NCBI GenBank assembly: GCA_038373885.1
Contig: JAWZYV010013274.1
Location: 682,001 to 746,000 of the forward strand
Origin: Cheiracanthium punctorium
Taxonomy: Eukaryota > Arthropoda > Arachnida > Araneae > Cheiracanthiidae
Length of the DNA: 64,000 nt
Direction: 5' to 3'
Every line of letters starts with the position of its first letter. Within the stretch, counting starts at the first letter, position 1. The notes below the pieces were generated by a model. It was not told where the DNA came from, did not search any database, and saw nothing but the letters and a program-made list of their open reading frames with translations. Position numbers and translations under genes: made by a program. Positions 33,152-46,079 of the stretch are shown here, piece after piece.

Positions 33152-33557
33152 CCATCCTACTAACCATGTTATACTGTTTTTTGTAAATAGGTTCTTTTTT
33201 TAAATTTGGTCAAGGGAGTAAAACTTGCAATTTTTATTAATTATGTCAAACATATAGCATCTTTTTTGCTCTTTACTTTTTGTTTAATAAGTAGACTTTA
33301 CAAATAAGTCAAATTTGTTTTGCTTCTTTCTCTTTCTTTGCCTGAACTTCATTATCCTTAATTTATGGACATGAGTGTATATGGCATTTCTGATGTTCCC
33401 CTTGTTCTGTATCTTTTCTAATTTTTTAACTATACAGGCGAAATCTCTAGTTAACCTAAAGTCCTGAAACTTCATATACTCTGTATTAGGACCAAAACAA
33501 ATAGAAAAAACTCCCAGGAGTAATATTTTTGTATAAAAAGCTTTTTAGGACACTCTA

Positions 33558-35980
33558 ACAATCTGTACAGTACTTCGCATCACCATACATCAACTTTTCC
33601 TCTGGTGGTCTTAATAAGTTTAAACTGTTTATGGGATAGAGCACTTAGCTGAATGAGATCTTGGGGCATATTTCTTAATATTGCATCACATACTGATTTT
33701 CTGTTATTGAAAAAACTGAGGATAGCTTTTTGATAAACTTGAAGATAGCTTTGTACTATTTTTTGCTGGGAAGACAAAGGTTCCTTTTACTGGCTTAATA
33801 AATCAACTCCAGGTACTTGTCGTACACAGAAATGCTGACTATTTTAAAACATGTTCAACTAATCCAAAATCTTAATAAAAAAGATAAATGTGAATGTCCC
33901 TTTGATGAGATATTTTGGAGCGAGCAAAAACGTTTTGCTCATGACTTATGTTTAGAGCCTTTTTAAAGTGAAGTACGCAGAAAGAAAATTTTTACTCAGA
34001 AAAGAAATTTTATCCAGCTTCTTTATATACGCTTTACCGTAAAAAGAACTCTGGATATTTGAAAAAGAAAGTCAAATAATATTCGAATAAAAGTCTAAAT
34101 TCACACATAATAAACAAATTTCTTTAACTTATAGCAAACAGTATCTACGAAACTTCAAACCAGGCGATCTAAATCAATGTACAACAGTTTTATTTGCTTT
34201 TATTTTTACAGTATCGGAAATAAAAACCATTCCAAAGCATACTTTATGTGTTTTTTGAAAGGTAAGCACCTTTTAGATAAAAGAAATGTTGAATTCTAGC
34301 CACACGTTTCCATACATAAAAATCTTTCGGAAAAAATACACATAAACTATTTTTTATCATACGGGCTATTTTAATGCCGCAAACTCTGCGAAATTCTTAT
34401 CACTGAAAACGGTGCGTTTTAAAACATTTTATTTCTTTCTCACAAAGAATTGTTCTTATACGGAATTTAAGGATATTTTCAAATAAATATGTAATAAACA
34501 GCTGTAAAATTTTCCCATTATTTCCGTATGTCATTTTTTAAATTTCTTTTGAAGACATCTGCTCACTTTTTTCATTTGTGTAGAAATATAAATTACAAAA
34601 ATATGTCCAAATTATGGAAATTAAGAAGAATAAAGTACGCCGAGAACACAAGTTGTTCATTTATTCTGCTCAACTGCGGATTACAGATCCCATCTATGAA
34701 TAAGTGAATGCGGCTAAAACCATTTAGAAAAATTTCTCTGTGGTAAGTTTATAAACTGATATCATGATAATATGAACTTTCTTATTTTTTTAATAAGAAA
34801 AAGAATTTTTTTTCTTCAGTCAGATAATGTTAAATTCAAAGTTTAGTAATTGCTATCTACAACTGAGGCAGAACAGTTTAGTATTTGTTTTATTTTAGTT
34901 ATTTGGAATTGGGATGTCATGCATTTCAGTTTGTATCGAAAGTCGTCCAGAAATATAAGTTCATGAGTTTTTTTTTGTTTTTTTTTTTTTTTTTGTCAAT
35001 TTTTCACATTATTATTCTAATTTTCTGCAACTAATTATTCTAATTTTGAAAATTTTGAAAATGCATGAAAAGTCTACAGATAAAAATATAAAAATTCTAA
35101 CGCAAAAGAGATTAGTTTTATAAAAAAAGTTTTATTTGAGCATACATGACTCAAAAGAAAAGTGAAATTTTCTGCAATTTAAGCAAAAATGCAGATAATT
35201 TTGCTTCAAATTTGTTAATACTTAAAATTTTTATTATTTAAAATTTTTTCAGCATCTTTACCATCTTCCAGAAATTAAATTTCTCCACAGCATTTCTTCT
35301 AATGCATTTATAAACATTAGCAGGTTATTTTTGGTAAATTCAAAGGACTGTTTCAAGGCACTCTACAGCGTTTTTGAAGAGATCAAAGTTGGGTATGAAA
35401 TATTTAAAATTATTATTTCTAATTTATTAAAAATTTAAAATGACGGCTTTATTAAAAAAGAAAAAAATCTTTCAATAATGAGCAGAACGAAGGTGTGTTT
35501 TATAAAATTAGATACTTTTAAGTACTTGAAATATTTTTTATAGTAGTCTTTTGAAGATAGAATTTCAAAAATGATTTCCTGAAAACTCGTTTTGTTGATT
35601 AGGTTGGAAAAAGTGCTCTATCATCAAAAGTGTTGGCTGTACGATACATTTTATTATAATTTGTATGTATGATGTATTTGAGTAAAAGTAACCTATCAGC
35701 TAATACATATGGGAATTTTCTGTGATTTAAGAATTTGTTTTACAAATTCCGATACTGAAAAATTTTTACACTCCATATTTAATTGTTTATTTTTTATCGA
35801 AAAAAAAGTTCTAGTTCAAGAAATCACCAATCGATGGCTTGAATTACAAGATATAAATCATGTTTCCGATACCAAAAAGAGAAAAAAAAAATAATTTTTC
35901 CCTCTTGTTTTTCATGCAAAACAGCAATTTTTTATCATTACTCGTGCTTTTTTGATGAATTTTTAAAAATTTATCTACCC
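33558..35980. other. Gene-free A+T-rich sequence
   Basis: No coding or repeat structure recognised. A T-run lies at 34970-34995. Confidence 0.45.
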
Positions 35981-36225
35981 AAGGTGCGACAAACGATCGT
36001 CAAAATTTCAAAAATTTATTGAAAAGGGCAAATTATTACAACAAAAATGTGCGGGTTGCATGAATAAGATTAGAGAGGGATGGGAATATTTCGGGGTTGA
36101 TTAACTTCCTTCATTTTATGCACGCAAGCGCCAACTATTGGTGACTTTTTGAATAACAGTTGTCATTAAAAAACGTCCGATTGCCCTTAATCCTGTTCAT
36201 TCAAACCGCAAATTTGTTTTAAAGA
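35981..36225. repeat. Half copy of the 63193-63776 fold-back family
   Basis: It matches 63478-63720 in the same order: GGTGCG-CAAA start, TTCAAAAATTYATTGAAAAG, GTTTGCATGAA-like and GATTAGAGAG blocks, then GTCATTAAAAAA and AAACCGCAA. Only one arm set is present. Confidence 0.6.
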
Positions 36226-38501
36226 TTATTTATACTTTTTTGGTGAATTTTTATGTTTTTCTCCGGTTATTGAAAAAAAGGTACGAGGTTTAAATATTAT
36301 AGGACTACTTAGAAATTTAATGAATTTTATAATATTTCGTAAAATTTTATTTATATCACCAACGTATTCAAAGAAGGCAACTAAGAATTTCGTATTTGCT
36401 TCATGTGTTATTGGTATATAGGTATTTTTATGTATGGGCAGCTTTTTCAAATAGAGCTTATCAATGTTCCTGTTTTCATACAATTTTCCGAATTTACGGC
36501 ATCTTTCCATTTCCAGCCTCAGGTTAAGAAATTCATTTTTTTTTTCATTTTAATCGCAGTTCAGGTATTGTTTCAACTATTGCTTACCGAAAGAATGTTT
36601 GGAATAAACATTTTATCTTATTTGTGATTATTCCTAAGCTCGTGATTCTTTTGTGGAGTTATCTGTGTAATTTCAGTATATCAACTGCAGTTTGAGTACA
36701 AAAAGAGTAGAGATATAAAAATTAATGTATAATGACATTGCAAACAATATTTGTACTCATTAAAAAAATTATGCAGTTTATGACAATTGGATAAAGAAAG
36801 AAAAATGTGTCACAATCGAAATAATCCGGAAAACTTTCTGACAGATTTCATTGTTTACAACAATTGTTACAACAGTGTTGTTGACAGATTACATTGTTTT
36901 CATTGTCTATTTCTCTGTTTATGTACATATGCAAGAGTGTACTCCATTTCAATAAACATGCATGTACACGTCTTATATTAATGTTTAGTTGAATGATATT
37001 AAGTGCTCAAAAACAGAATTTAAAAATAATTTTGAACAGTATGTTTTATATTTTAAGTTCTTCTTATTATTTCCATTGCAGTGGATTTTTTTACCATAAA
37101 CAAACTGATAACTTCTATTTAAATAAAATAGAAAAAACCAAAAGAAACATGTGAGAAACCTGTTCTGCGTACTTAGTTAAACCATCACTTATCTTAACAG
37201 ATTAAGTACAACAATCTGCTCTGTATCAGTTATCTTGGCAAACATCCAGTTACGGTTGCGTGAAGTATAATGTTCAAGTTCTTGTTTCAGTATTTTTTCT
37301 TGTGTTCCCTGTGAAGCGACGCTAATGTTGTTTTATGAGATTTTATTAGACGAAAAAGAAATTCATAAAACTACATATCTTTCATTCAGAAGCGTACATG
37401 TTACTTGAAAGTTTTTTTCTTTCTTTCTGAAAGTGGCAAGGTCTGGAAATTCTTGCTTAAATTTCGTATGCATTTTTATTTGACTTGTATGGGTGATTCT
37501 TAAAGATGTTGCAGGACCCCCAAGTTTCACATGCGTTAAAAATATTTGTTTATCTCCAGTTTTTAATTATTAATCACTAAAAAGCTACGTTTATTGGTGC
37601 ATTTAGCAAAATGTATCAGTACATGACGTGTATGTGCCGGGTAGTTACTGAGGTATACGCATTAATTATTATTAAAGGATTCCAAGGCTTCTAAGAGGAG
37701 AATTAAGAACATAGAGCATTTATTAGCTGAGAAGCTGGACATCGGCCGAGAGCCATACACTATGTTGTTCTTTCCACTGTTGCCACAACAAACAACAAAA
37801 TAGCACATTACAAACGATTACGATTAATACATAACAATACACGTTTCACATTTTGAATGACAGAATTAATACTTGGATTAAAAATTCTGATAAATGTCCC
37901 ATCAGTTATCAGGCATCATTTTTTTTTAAATTGTAAAAATTAAGCATTTCAGTATTAATGCATAATGCTGTCATAAATTTCCTATAGAATTTAATTACAT
38001 ACCATCGTCCAAGCTATTAAGTATAACTAATACATATTCACTCTGTTACCCAGACTGTAGTTGGCTAGTTGGAGTTTAATGGTACAAGGTCCAAACATGA
38101 CACACTGCTCCAGACTGTGTGTAAAAGGCAGAGTACATTTTTTTCATTGCAGAAAAAAATGCAAGATTATTATTCTACAAAATTATTTTTTTGCAGTCCT
38201 TGTAATCACGTTTTTTTAATTATACTTATATACATATATCCTTATAATTACGATTTTTTTACGGTTTTCTTTTTATTTGTAATTACGTTTTACGTTATGC
38301 TCATCAGTGTTTCTCAAAATATCACTTACACAAGCAAAAATTTTGAAAGCCCATTCTATGTTATTCATTTAACATACTGTACGATTCATCGTTAAACTTT
38401 ATATAGGCATTTTTTAATTTCTTTGTGTTTAGAAGCCTCAACATCTGAACCATGAACTGTTAACACTACGATTTATAATTCTTACAAAGAAAGTACAGTG
38501 G
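36226..38501. other. Gene-free A+T-rich sequence
   Basis: Several ORFs of 60-108 codons occur (for example 38069-38395), all dominated by Phe, Ile and Tyr as expected of chance ORFs in A+T-rich DNA. Nothing recognisable. Confidence 0.45.
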
Positions 38502-38570
38502 GCCCGTTCTAAAACGCGATCTCTCTTACGAGAATGGGATATTCCGCGAGTGTTTCACCTGTAACGTATC
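38502..38570 (+). mobile_element. Possible pogo/Tigger-like left terminus
   Basis: Following TA, CAGTGGGCCCGTTCTAAAAC and then CGCGATCTCTCTTACGAGAA resemble pogo-type TIRs. No partner end was found nearby, so this is a fragment at best. Confidence 0.3.
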
Positions 38571-38909
38571 TCAGAGTTAATGCAGACTTCTCGCCCGCTA
38601 CACAAGATTTTTCAACCAAGGTAAGAAGCACAAACCTGAAGTGCGATGTGTGAGATGTAAGTATCATCTTCGTGATACTGAAGAAGAGATTCAATAAGCG
38701 AACGGTATTTCCCTCCTCGTAGTATAAATGAAGGCAGAAGCAGCCAAACCAACCCAATCTTAACCTGGCATTATTCATTACTCGATGTAGGAAGTGGTAA
38801 TATTATATTGTTACGGAATGGTTTAAAATGCTGTTTGAGAGGTTTTTATAAGATCTAATATTGCTCTTTCATACTCTCAGACTCGATTACTATTGTAAGT
38901 AACTATGTA

Positions 38910-39219
38910 TGTTGTGACGTTGTCCGAATAATTACGAACAATAAGTACGTATAGCTATCTGTGCGAGGCTCGTTTTTTCTACCCTCATCTTTCTCTTCCG
39001 TTGTGGACCTTGCAGACCGGGCCTGCGAGCGCCCATAACTTACGATATAGATGCGGCGACTTGGCTTCGCCGCGTATCCCTCCTGTACCTCTGCGCGCGT
39101 CTCGCAAAATCTTCGATCAGAGGCAATGATCAATAGATCTCTGATAAAGTGCAGCTTCGACGTTATAGAACGAATAAATCCCTGAGTGTTTCAAGGGCTG
39201 TCCAGAATTAGATACTACA
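38910..39219 (+). mobile_element. Candidate solo LTR
   Basis: The stretch starts TGTTGTGACG, is unusually G+C-rich in the middle, contains a late AATAAA near 39173 and ends in ACTACA. TG...CA bounds, length near 310 bp and a terminal polyadenylation signal suit a solo LTR. No target duplication was found and no second copy is in the window, so this is weak. Confidence 0.3.
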
Positions 39220-39627
39220 GGGACATGAGGAATCTCGTAATTTTCGAACACTTACTTACACAGAAAAAAAAAACTCAAAATACTGGTGTTAAACGTTAAA
39301 ATACATTTTATGTTTTTTTTTTCCACAAAGATTTTATTTATTTTAGCTTACTTACACAAGCATCTCATGGGATCTAAATCCACTTGAGATTCTAGCCCAG
39401 AGCCGAGATGAGCAGGTCAAGACAGAGAGATGGTCTCGAGTGCAGAGGTAACTTTCCTCTGGTGTTAGGCCGGTAAAAGCCAGATTTTTGCCCGAACCCG
39501 CCGTCTGAATGTGTATTTTTCCAACTCCTTTTTATGTGTTTTGATTTTGCCGTCAATAAAGTGCTTTTGTGTTCAAAAATGCTCCATCTCTTTATGGCAT
39601 CACAATGTGTTTCAAAATGTTGTGTAT

Positions 39628-39707
39628 GTACCCTATTTCACAACGCAAAATTTTCACTTGCGCGAGGATCCTGCAACGCACCCCTCGCGTAAGTCAAGAC
39701 TTCACTG
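39628..39707 (-). mobile_element. Pogo/Tigger-like terminus
   Basis: Read on the minus strand it begins CAGTGAAGTCTTGACTTACG, then CGAGGGGTGCGTTGCAGGAT and TTGCGCAAGTG-like sequence. Repeated CGCGAAAGTCGAA-like phrases after CAGT are typical of Tigger/pogo ends. No partner was identified. Confidence 0.4.
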
Positions 39708-40314
39708 CAATTACTTTAAAAAAAAAGCATTGTTGTTGAAATAATCACTGTATAGATACTTATGCATACATACAATAAAGGAGGCAGGAATTATTTATGT
39801 CTTATTTTTTTTTCCAGCATTCGTACTTCTAAGCTAAACACATTATGAGAGTCATTCTCCTCATACCTTACCACAAGTATTGCAGTTAATTTAGGGTTAA
39901 ATCTCACGTTCGACTAAATAATAAAATCTATGTTCATTTCCTTGCACAACCTTCTTTTCCTCACTACTTCTCTTTTGGTCATCAGTCGTCATGCATGTCT
40001 TTGTCTTAAGAGATCGCGCGTTCCTAACAGTTCCTTGAGTTCCTTTCTTTTGATCTTTAAATGCCCATTTCGTCTCATTAAAAGACAGGAAAATTGCCTC
40101 TTGCCTTTGAAATCGATCACCTGTTCTAAAGGGACAGTTTTTTTTTTCCGGTGGGAGGGGGGGGGGGGTTGAACATCCAATTTTATTTACTGAGAGCAGT
40201 AACAGTTTAAAGTGCATTTTAGGCTTTCATTATTTCAAACAAAATGAACTTAACATACAATAAAGTTTATAAAATAGTCTACACTCAATTTATTTATTTC
40301 ATTTTATTATTTAA
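39708..40314. other. Unrecognised sequence with a G-run
   Basis: A G-run at about 40159-40169 and a poly(T) tract precede it. Overlapping ORFs on both strands here (39897-40217 and 39930-40172) show no family resemblance. Confidence 0.4.
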
Positions 40315-41452
40315 CTAGCTGAAGTACCCTTCCTCGACGGGTTAGTGAATGCAAATTTCCAAAAAGCAAGAACTTTCGTCAGCATTGTAGGAGTACACAG
40401 AATGGATGTAGTATGTTGCCAAAGTAAAGAAAGAGAAGTTATAATTTTTATGTATTGCTAAAATATTACAGGTTAGAGAGTAACTAAGTAATACAATTTC
40501 ATTCGCTTTAGTCGTAATTATGTGATGCGCGAACGAATATTTACGTATATTGAAATGATTTTCGCAAAATCTCAAAATCTAATCAACATTTTTGAAAAAT
40601 TTGAAGCCTAGAATTTAAGTTGAGTGACAACCTATCATGTCACCCAATTTCGTTTCATTCCCTGCAGTCTTTATTTTGTGATGCTGGAACAAAATTTCAG
40701 CATTTTAAAACGATTTTCGCAAAATCTCAAAATGTAATCAAAATATTTTAAAAATTCAAAGCCTATAAATTAAGATTAGCAACTACCTATCATATCACTC
40801 AATTTCGTATCATTCGTATTAGTCGTTATTACGTGATGTTTGCAGAAATATAAACGTATTTTGAGAGAATTTTCACAAAATCTAAAAATCTAATAAAAAT
40901 GTTTAAAAAATTGGACACCTATAGTTTATGTTGAGCAACCATCTATCATGTGACCAAATTTCATATCATTCGCTTTAGTCGTTATTGCGTAATGCGGGAA
41001 CAAAGATTCACTCAGTTTTAAACGATTTTCGCAAAATCTTGAAATCTGATTGATTTTTTAAAAATTAGATTCTTATAGTTTAAGGTGAGTGACCACCTAT
41101 CATTTCACCTAATATCATTTTTTCACCTTTGCAGTTATTACGTGATGAACAAATTTACGCAGTTTGAAAGGATTTTCGCAAAATCTCAAAATCCAATCAA
41201 GATTTTTTTTTAATTGGACGCCTATGTTTTAATTTGAGTGACCACCTATCATGACACCCAATTTCATATCATTCGCTTCAGTCGTTTTTACGTGATGCTT
41301 AAACAAAAAAAGCGTCACGGACAGAATGACAGACAGACAAACTTTTTTTTGAGGGTCACATCGGTTTTCCGGGTGCTTGAAACGGATAGAAATCGCAAAA
41401 TTTTTGAATTCCAAGAAATGTAGAGACAAAAGTCTAATTTTATTTATATAGA
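40315..41452 (-). mobile_element. Non-autonomous Helitron filled with tandem repeats
   Basis: On the minus strand the 5' end is TCTATATAAATAAAATTAGA after an A (41453), and the 3' end is GGGTACTTCAGCTAG followed by T (40314). A GAAG/CTTC stem precedes the CTAG end. Insertion between A and T and the TC...CTAG ends are diagnostic. Most of the interior is five or six diverged tandem units (40530-41300). No Rep or helicase coding is present. It is a different family from the 2265-17724 Helitron. Confidence 0.8.
40530..41300. repeat. Tandem repeat, about 140-bp unit, inside the Helitron
   Basis: Each unit repeats TTTTCGCAAAATCTCAAAAT, an A+T-rich stretch, ACCTATCAT-TCAC, CAATTTCGTATCATTCG and GTCGTTATTACGTGATG. 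Five or so units can be lined up with obvious divergence. Confidence 0.8.
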
Positions 41453-44400
41453 TTTAATTTATTTTTGTTTATTCATTATTTTTATTAATTTATTTATTTA
41501 TTTATTTTCTTAATTTTTTTGAAGGGGTAAAAAGAATGACCTGCAAACAGAAGACAATAATTAAAAATATATTCTTTAGTGCATTTTTTTTTTTTTACCC
41601 TAATCCCTTCCTTTGTCGCAAAGTCACCTAACGACAAAAACAAAACAGAAGACTTAACGTGTTCTAACCCATTGCTTGGTAACAACGATACATTCGAAGC
41701 GCACAAAGGGAACAGCTGCCGTCGTCTTTCTGACAAAGGGCAAGAAGGTGTTTTATAATTGATTGCAATCGATTCTGAATGATTTATCGTTCTTAGAAAC
41801 AATAACACTGATCCAAGACTGTTATTTATGATTTATATTATGCTATTAAATTATCATATTTTGTGTATCTTTAGAATGGTTGCGTTAAATTTTAGTTGTT
41901 GATTAGATATTATAATAACAGTAGAAAATTACTCTCGGCATGTAACTCAGTTTTGTTTGCGACGACAAAAATTCAAAAAGTTTTATTTTTAAGTTTCATT
42001 CAAATTTCATTATTCAAATTTTTTATTCTATGTAGTCTTATTTATTTTTCGGATTCCTTTCCAGGTTTTAATCATATAACTATCTACCTGCATGAATTTA
42101 TAACACTACATTTCTCAAAAATACGTGCATCTTTTAAGTTTGTAAAAATGCTTCCTCTTAAAATATTTTCAAAGAGTTTTACTGTAAAATTACTCGTAAA
42201 TATATATTTTTCAAAATTTATTTTAAAAAATAAAACAAAGATTTTTTAAAGCGCATAAAAGATATCGTAAAAGGAAAACTCCTTAAAAATCCCGCGCCTT
42301 TGTTTTCCAGTACGATGGTTTAATGCTGTAAAATGAGAAAAATGGCTGAACTTATTTTTACTTTTCTAACACTCTAGATGATGAACATTTTTTTAATAGA
42401 GAAAGAGTGGTAAGAACTATACTTCCTTAAAACAGTATTTTCAACGAGTTTTTACGATTGTATAAATTTCTTGAAACAACTTTTACAGCTTGCAATAACT
42501 GAAATTCTGATAGTATTGTACAAAACAAATTATAATGTAAGCCGGAAGACAAATTATTGTAAGTACATTTATAGGTGAATCTTTCGAACACAAAGGTTTT
42601 TTACATGTACTGTGTTTATGGAAAATTAATCGTTCTTGTCAAAAACGTTATCGCCCATTGTAATAATTATTACAATAGCTTGCGATGTACTGGAATTGTG
42701 CCGCCATAAAAGACATTTAAATGGCATTTGCATCATATTAAACAGGGAACATGATATGACAAATGTAGTAAATGTAAGAACATAAGTAAAATTCCTATTA
42801 TTTGAAGACTAACTATACAACTGAAGTGCATAAGTACAAACCTAATTCATGACCGTATATTTAAAAATACAAGTTGTTGTTATTTAAAGCTATCCTATTC
42901 AGGGGGGTGTGCAGTGAAAAGCAACTGATCATAATACTTAAACAATTTGCAGAAAACTCTAATGGGGTCATGGAAAAAGGATTTCACTCCGAAAAAAATA
43001 ATAGTTCAAAAAATAACCACCAGATGACATTTCACTATGTTTAAATACTAACAAAACAGGCAAACACAGAAAATATTATAATTTTCGAATGACTTAATAG
43101 TCTAGTTATTACAATGCATGTTCAATGTAGTTGCTTGCATTCGCAGTCTCCATCTGAAACCATAGAATTTCATTTGTCCACTGCTGATAGTAGTGCATAA
43201 AACACTATCTGCTCATCAACACTCTTTTATCTCGTACACTCAATGATCTTCCTCCTTCTATTATTGCTATTATTTTTTTTAGCCCCGTAGCTGTCACTGA
43301 ATATTTTTTGAATTCCTTTTTATTGTTTAATATCATTGCAAAGTCACAATTGAAAAATCGCTGTTTTCTCAAAAGCAACATTTCAAGATTAGCGCACGGT
43401 CTTGTAAAGCAGCAAACCATTCTCCTCCGGGAAGAATACTAAAGAAATTATAAAGCAGATGTTTTACACCTCTTAAAGGAAGAATGTGCATATAACCACC
43501 TACAACATTGTAAAGCGCCATCTAGTGGTCATTTCTTGAACTTTTTCCGCGAAAATCTTCCTCCTAAAATCTCATTAAGGTTTGTTGGTTAATTGGTTAC
43601 ATTGTGAGCAATAGTTTAATAAACTTTAATCATAAAACCTGCGTACTTCACTTATTGGGAGAGAGAAATCTCCCCCCCCCATAATTCATTCAAATTTATT
43701 CATCATAAAATGAAAATTTGCATTCGCTGTGGCTGAATATCTGACATATGACGTCAAAATTAGTGGCTATGGGTGGTAAAGGGAAAGTTTATTCACATCG
43801 AAATATGAATAGCAAATTTCATGCGTATGAAAATTAAAATATTCGTTAGTTGTAAATGATTGATAATGCAATTTTTTATAAGAGGAAACATGTCCGAAAA
43901 GTAAATAGATCGAGCCTTTTATATACCGAAGCCGTGTGGTTTGGGGGTGTATAATTTTGATTGTTATATCATCATAATATTTTATTGTGCATTAGTTACA
44001 TTATAGTATTATTTATACTGAGATCAGAAAAACCGATATCTTTCACAAAAGACATCAATCCTGAAATGTTTATAATTTTGTATACAAACCAAATAATTAT
44101 ATTATTCATTTTCTATATTTTTTATGAAATTAATTTTCCTTCTGAACGATTTTAACGCTGTATATTTCCTCTTAATATCTTATTGAATACTGCAGGATAG
44201 TGTTTAAATGTACAAAATATTGTTCGAAAGTATTTAATGCAATTTTCTTCCGAATGCAGGCCAAATTTAATTCGCAAATGCTCCTCTAAAAACAATGTAT
44301 CTATTTTTGTTACAAAATTAATCCCTATAGGGATCTTCCTGGTCATATATCTCCCTAGTCACGTACAATGCTGCTTTTAGCGTCCATTACAAGAGCTTAA

Positions 44401-45180
44401 GAAGATATGTACATAAAGAAAAATACGAACGAAAAAGTATTGATTTTCATATTTTTCCTTTATATTAAATAATATAAAATATTTGGGCTTGGAGTTTCTT
44501 TTTTCGGGTTATGGGCCTTCAGGGAATGAAAATTTATTGGCTAGTTTGAATAATAAACAATTTTGAAATATACCCAAGCATTCCGTAAGGCAATTTTTTG
44601 TGCCTTTCTCCCTTATAAATAATTCCAGACATTGTTATATGTATTAACAGCATTAGAAAATTAAATTTCAATAAGAGAGACTTTTCCGACATAAATATTA
44701 CTAAGAAAAAATATTTCAAAAGTGTATCTCAGTAAAAATGAATCGTTACATTTTTTAAAACTGCATTTAATTTAATAGGCTAGTATCTTCATTCGTAGAG
44801 AAAGGTAGCACATGATGACGGGCTAATAAACCAAAGAACAACTGCACCACGCAAGCACCTGTAAGGCTGTCCTCCATAGACAAATTCGAATAGAAAACTC
44901 TGTGTAATTTTGTGAACATTTATGTGTGTTAAAAACTACTATTGCATAAATTCTATGCAAAGCTAAGAAAATATAGCAAATTCAAATTTCTGGATGATAA
45001 AATAATGCAAGAAAGATTATCAAAAAAAGGAAAAATCCTAAAAGTTGTTATGTGTAGAACTAGCACATCACTTGTTTGAAAAATCCAAGCACAAGCTCTT
45101 TTGTAACGTTCCTGGATAAGTAATTTGGTCTCGAACTGAACTAAAGTTAAGTAGCGAAAGCTTTTTTTTCAGGCTAGTTT
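41453..45180. other. Gene-free A+T-rich sequence
   Basis: Nothing coding recognised. A 20-bp perfect palindrome ATTGTAATAATTATTACAAT lies at 42657-42676, and a block near 43510 (GCGCCATCTAGTGGTCATT) resembles part of the fold-back at 48064-48498. Confidence 0.45.
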
Positions 45181-45189
45181 TAAATTCCT

Positions 45190-46075
45190 CAGTGACTAGA
45201 AACCTAGCTTTGATTCATCATGTAATGAGGCAGCCAAGGCAATGAGGCATGCATGATTCATCATGCAATGACCCAAGGAAAGATGTGCTGCTTCCTAGCT
45301 GTGCATGGTTACATACACAGGTAGACAATTGCTCTCTCCAAATGCATGTTTAAAAATGTATGTCATTAATATCAAGGGTTAAAACTTCATTCATTTTTAC
45401 AATTACGCATTTACAGGATGGCTTATTTGAGGCTAGCTGTACGGTCATCAATAATGGAAAATCTAGCTTTGATTCATCGAGTAATTACCTAGAAAATGAT
45501 GCTCTGCTTCCCAGGTGTGCATGGTTTTCTGTACATAGGCAGAAAATCAAACTTTATAGCCATACGTTTAGCTTCAGTAAATCCGTAAATTGCACATATA
45601 AGCAAGTAGCGGATGGCTTATTTCGGGATAGCTGCAGGCTCACCACATATAGTAAACCTATCTTTGGATTGCAATTCGTGGTTAAGACAATGCTGCTCAA
45701 TGGTTATCTGCCTATGACAGGATGTCTTGCGTGGAGGACTTTTTAAGGGGTTTTATCGCGCATTCCCTTTACAACTGAAGAAATTCTACCAAACCTTCAG
45801 GTCGTTAGATTGAAAGCCACGCAGTATGCCGGAATCTCGGACCTTCACATTTCACCTTCTTACACCATCTAACATGCTCAGTGTCTTATCCACTAGGCTA
45901 TTGGTCTGCGAAACCTAACTTTGATTCATCATGGAGTTACCTGGTTGAAGATGCTCTAGTTCCCAGATGCACATTATAAATGGGTAGAAAATTACATTTT
46001 ATGAGGAAGTGTTTAAAAATTGTAATATTATAAACTAGAAGCGGTAAAACTTCCACAGATTGTGCATTTAATCCT
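45190..46075. repeat. Degenerate tandem repeat, interrupted by a SINE
   Basis: The phrase CTAGCTTTGATTCATC followed by GATGCTCTGCTTCCCAG recurs at about 45205, 45463 and 45910, and GATGGCTTATTT with TAGCTG recurs at 45418 and 45612. Units are roughly 200-260 bp. The 128-codon ORF at 45360-45746 is made of these repeats (its DGLF motif appears twice) and is not taken as a gene. A SINE (45785-45915) splits the array. Confidence 0.6.
45785..45915 (-). repeat. tRNA-derived SINE, copy 2
   Basis: On the minus strand, AATAGCCTAGTGGATAAGAC is the A-box-like D-arm and GGTCCGAGATTCC the B-box; it continues into AACGACCTGAAGGTTTGG shared with the other two copies. This is the copy with the clearest pol III boxes. 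Confidence 0.7.
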
Positions 46076-46079
46076 ATTT

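Larger units (their letters stand above)
31873..33377 (+). mobile_element. Tc1-like transposon, 1505 bp, structurally complete
   Basis: Perfect 27-bp TIRs starting CACTCATGTCCATAAATTAA occupy 31873-31899 and 33351-33377, flanked by the TA duplication (31871-31872 and 33378-33379). One transposase gene fills the interior. Identical TIRs and an unbroken gene indicate a recent insertion compared with the decayed relative at 19910-21446, yet the transposase has a substituted catalytic residue. It is inserted in the long-TIR element 30784-33555. Confidence 0.95.
30784..33555. mobile_element. Long-TIR element hosting the Tc1
   Basis: The left end GGGTGTCCTAAAAAG and the right end read inward GAGTGTCCTAAAAAG open arms of about 130 bp that share TTTGGTCCTAA, a TTAGGTTAAC-like block and a TTCGCCTG block. 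TA flanks both ends. Without the 1.5-kb Tc1 inserted at its TA (31871-31872) it would be about 1.27 kb. It is non-coding apart from the Tc1. Confidence 0.75.

Noticed and set aside
38502..39707. One pogo-like element spanning both pogo-like ends
   Set aside because: The two termini share only the first five bases, the right end lacks TA, and no transposase lies between.
40530..41300. CRISPR-like array
   Set aside because: Units are diverged, adjoining and about 140 bp with no spacers; the host is eukaryotic and Helitron termini enclose the array.
42657..42676. 20-bp perfect palindrome
   Set aside because: Short and A+T-only apart from two pairs; expected by chance in this composition, so not given a separate finding.
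45360..45746. 128-codon ORF as a gene
   Set aside because: It is assembled from the local tandem repeat (DGLF motif occurs twice with the DNA repeat), has no homology I recognise and no codon or context support.
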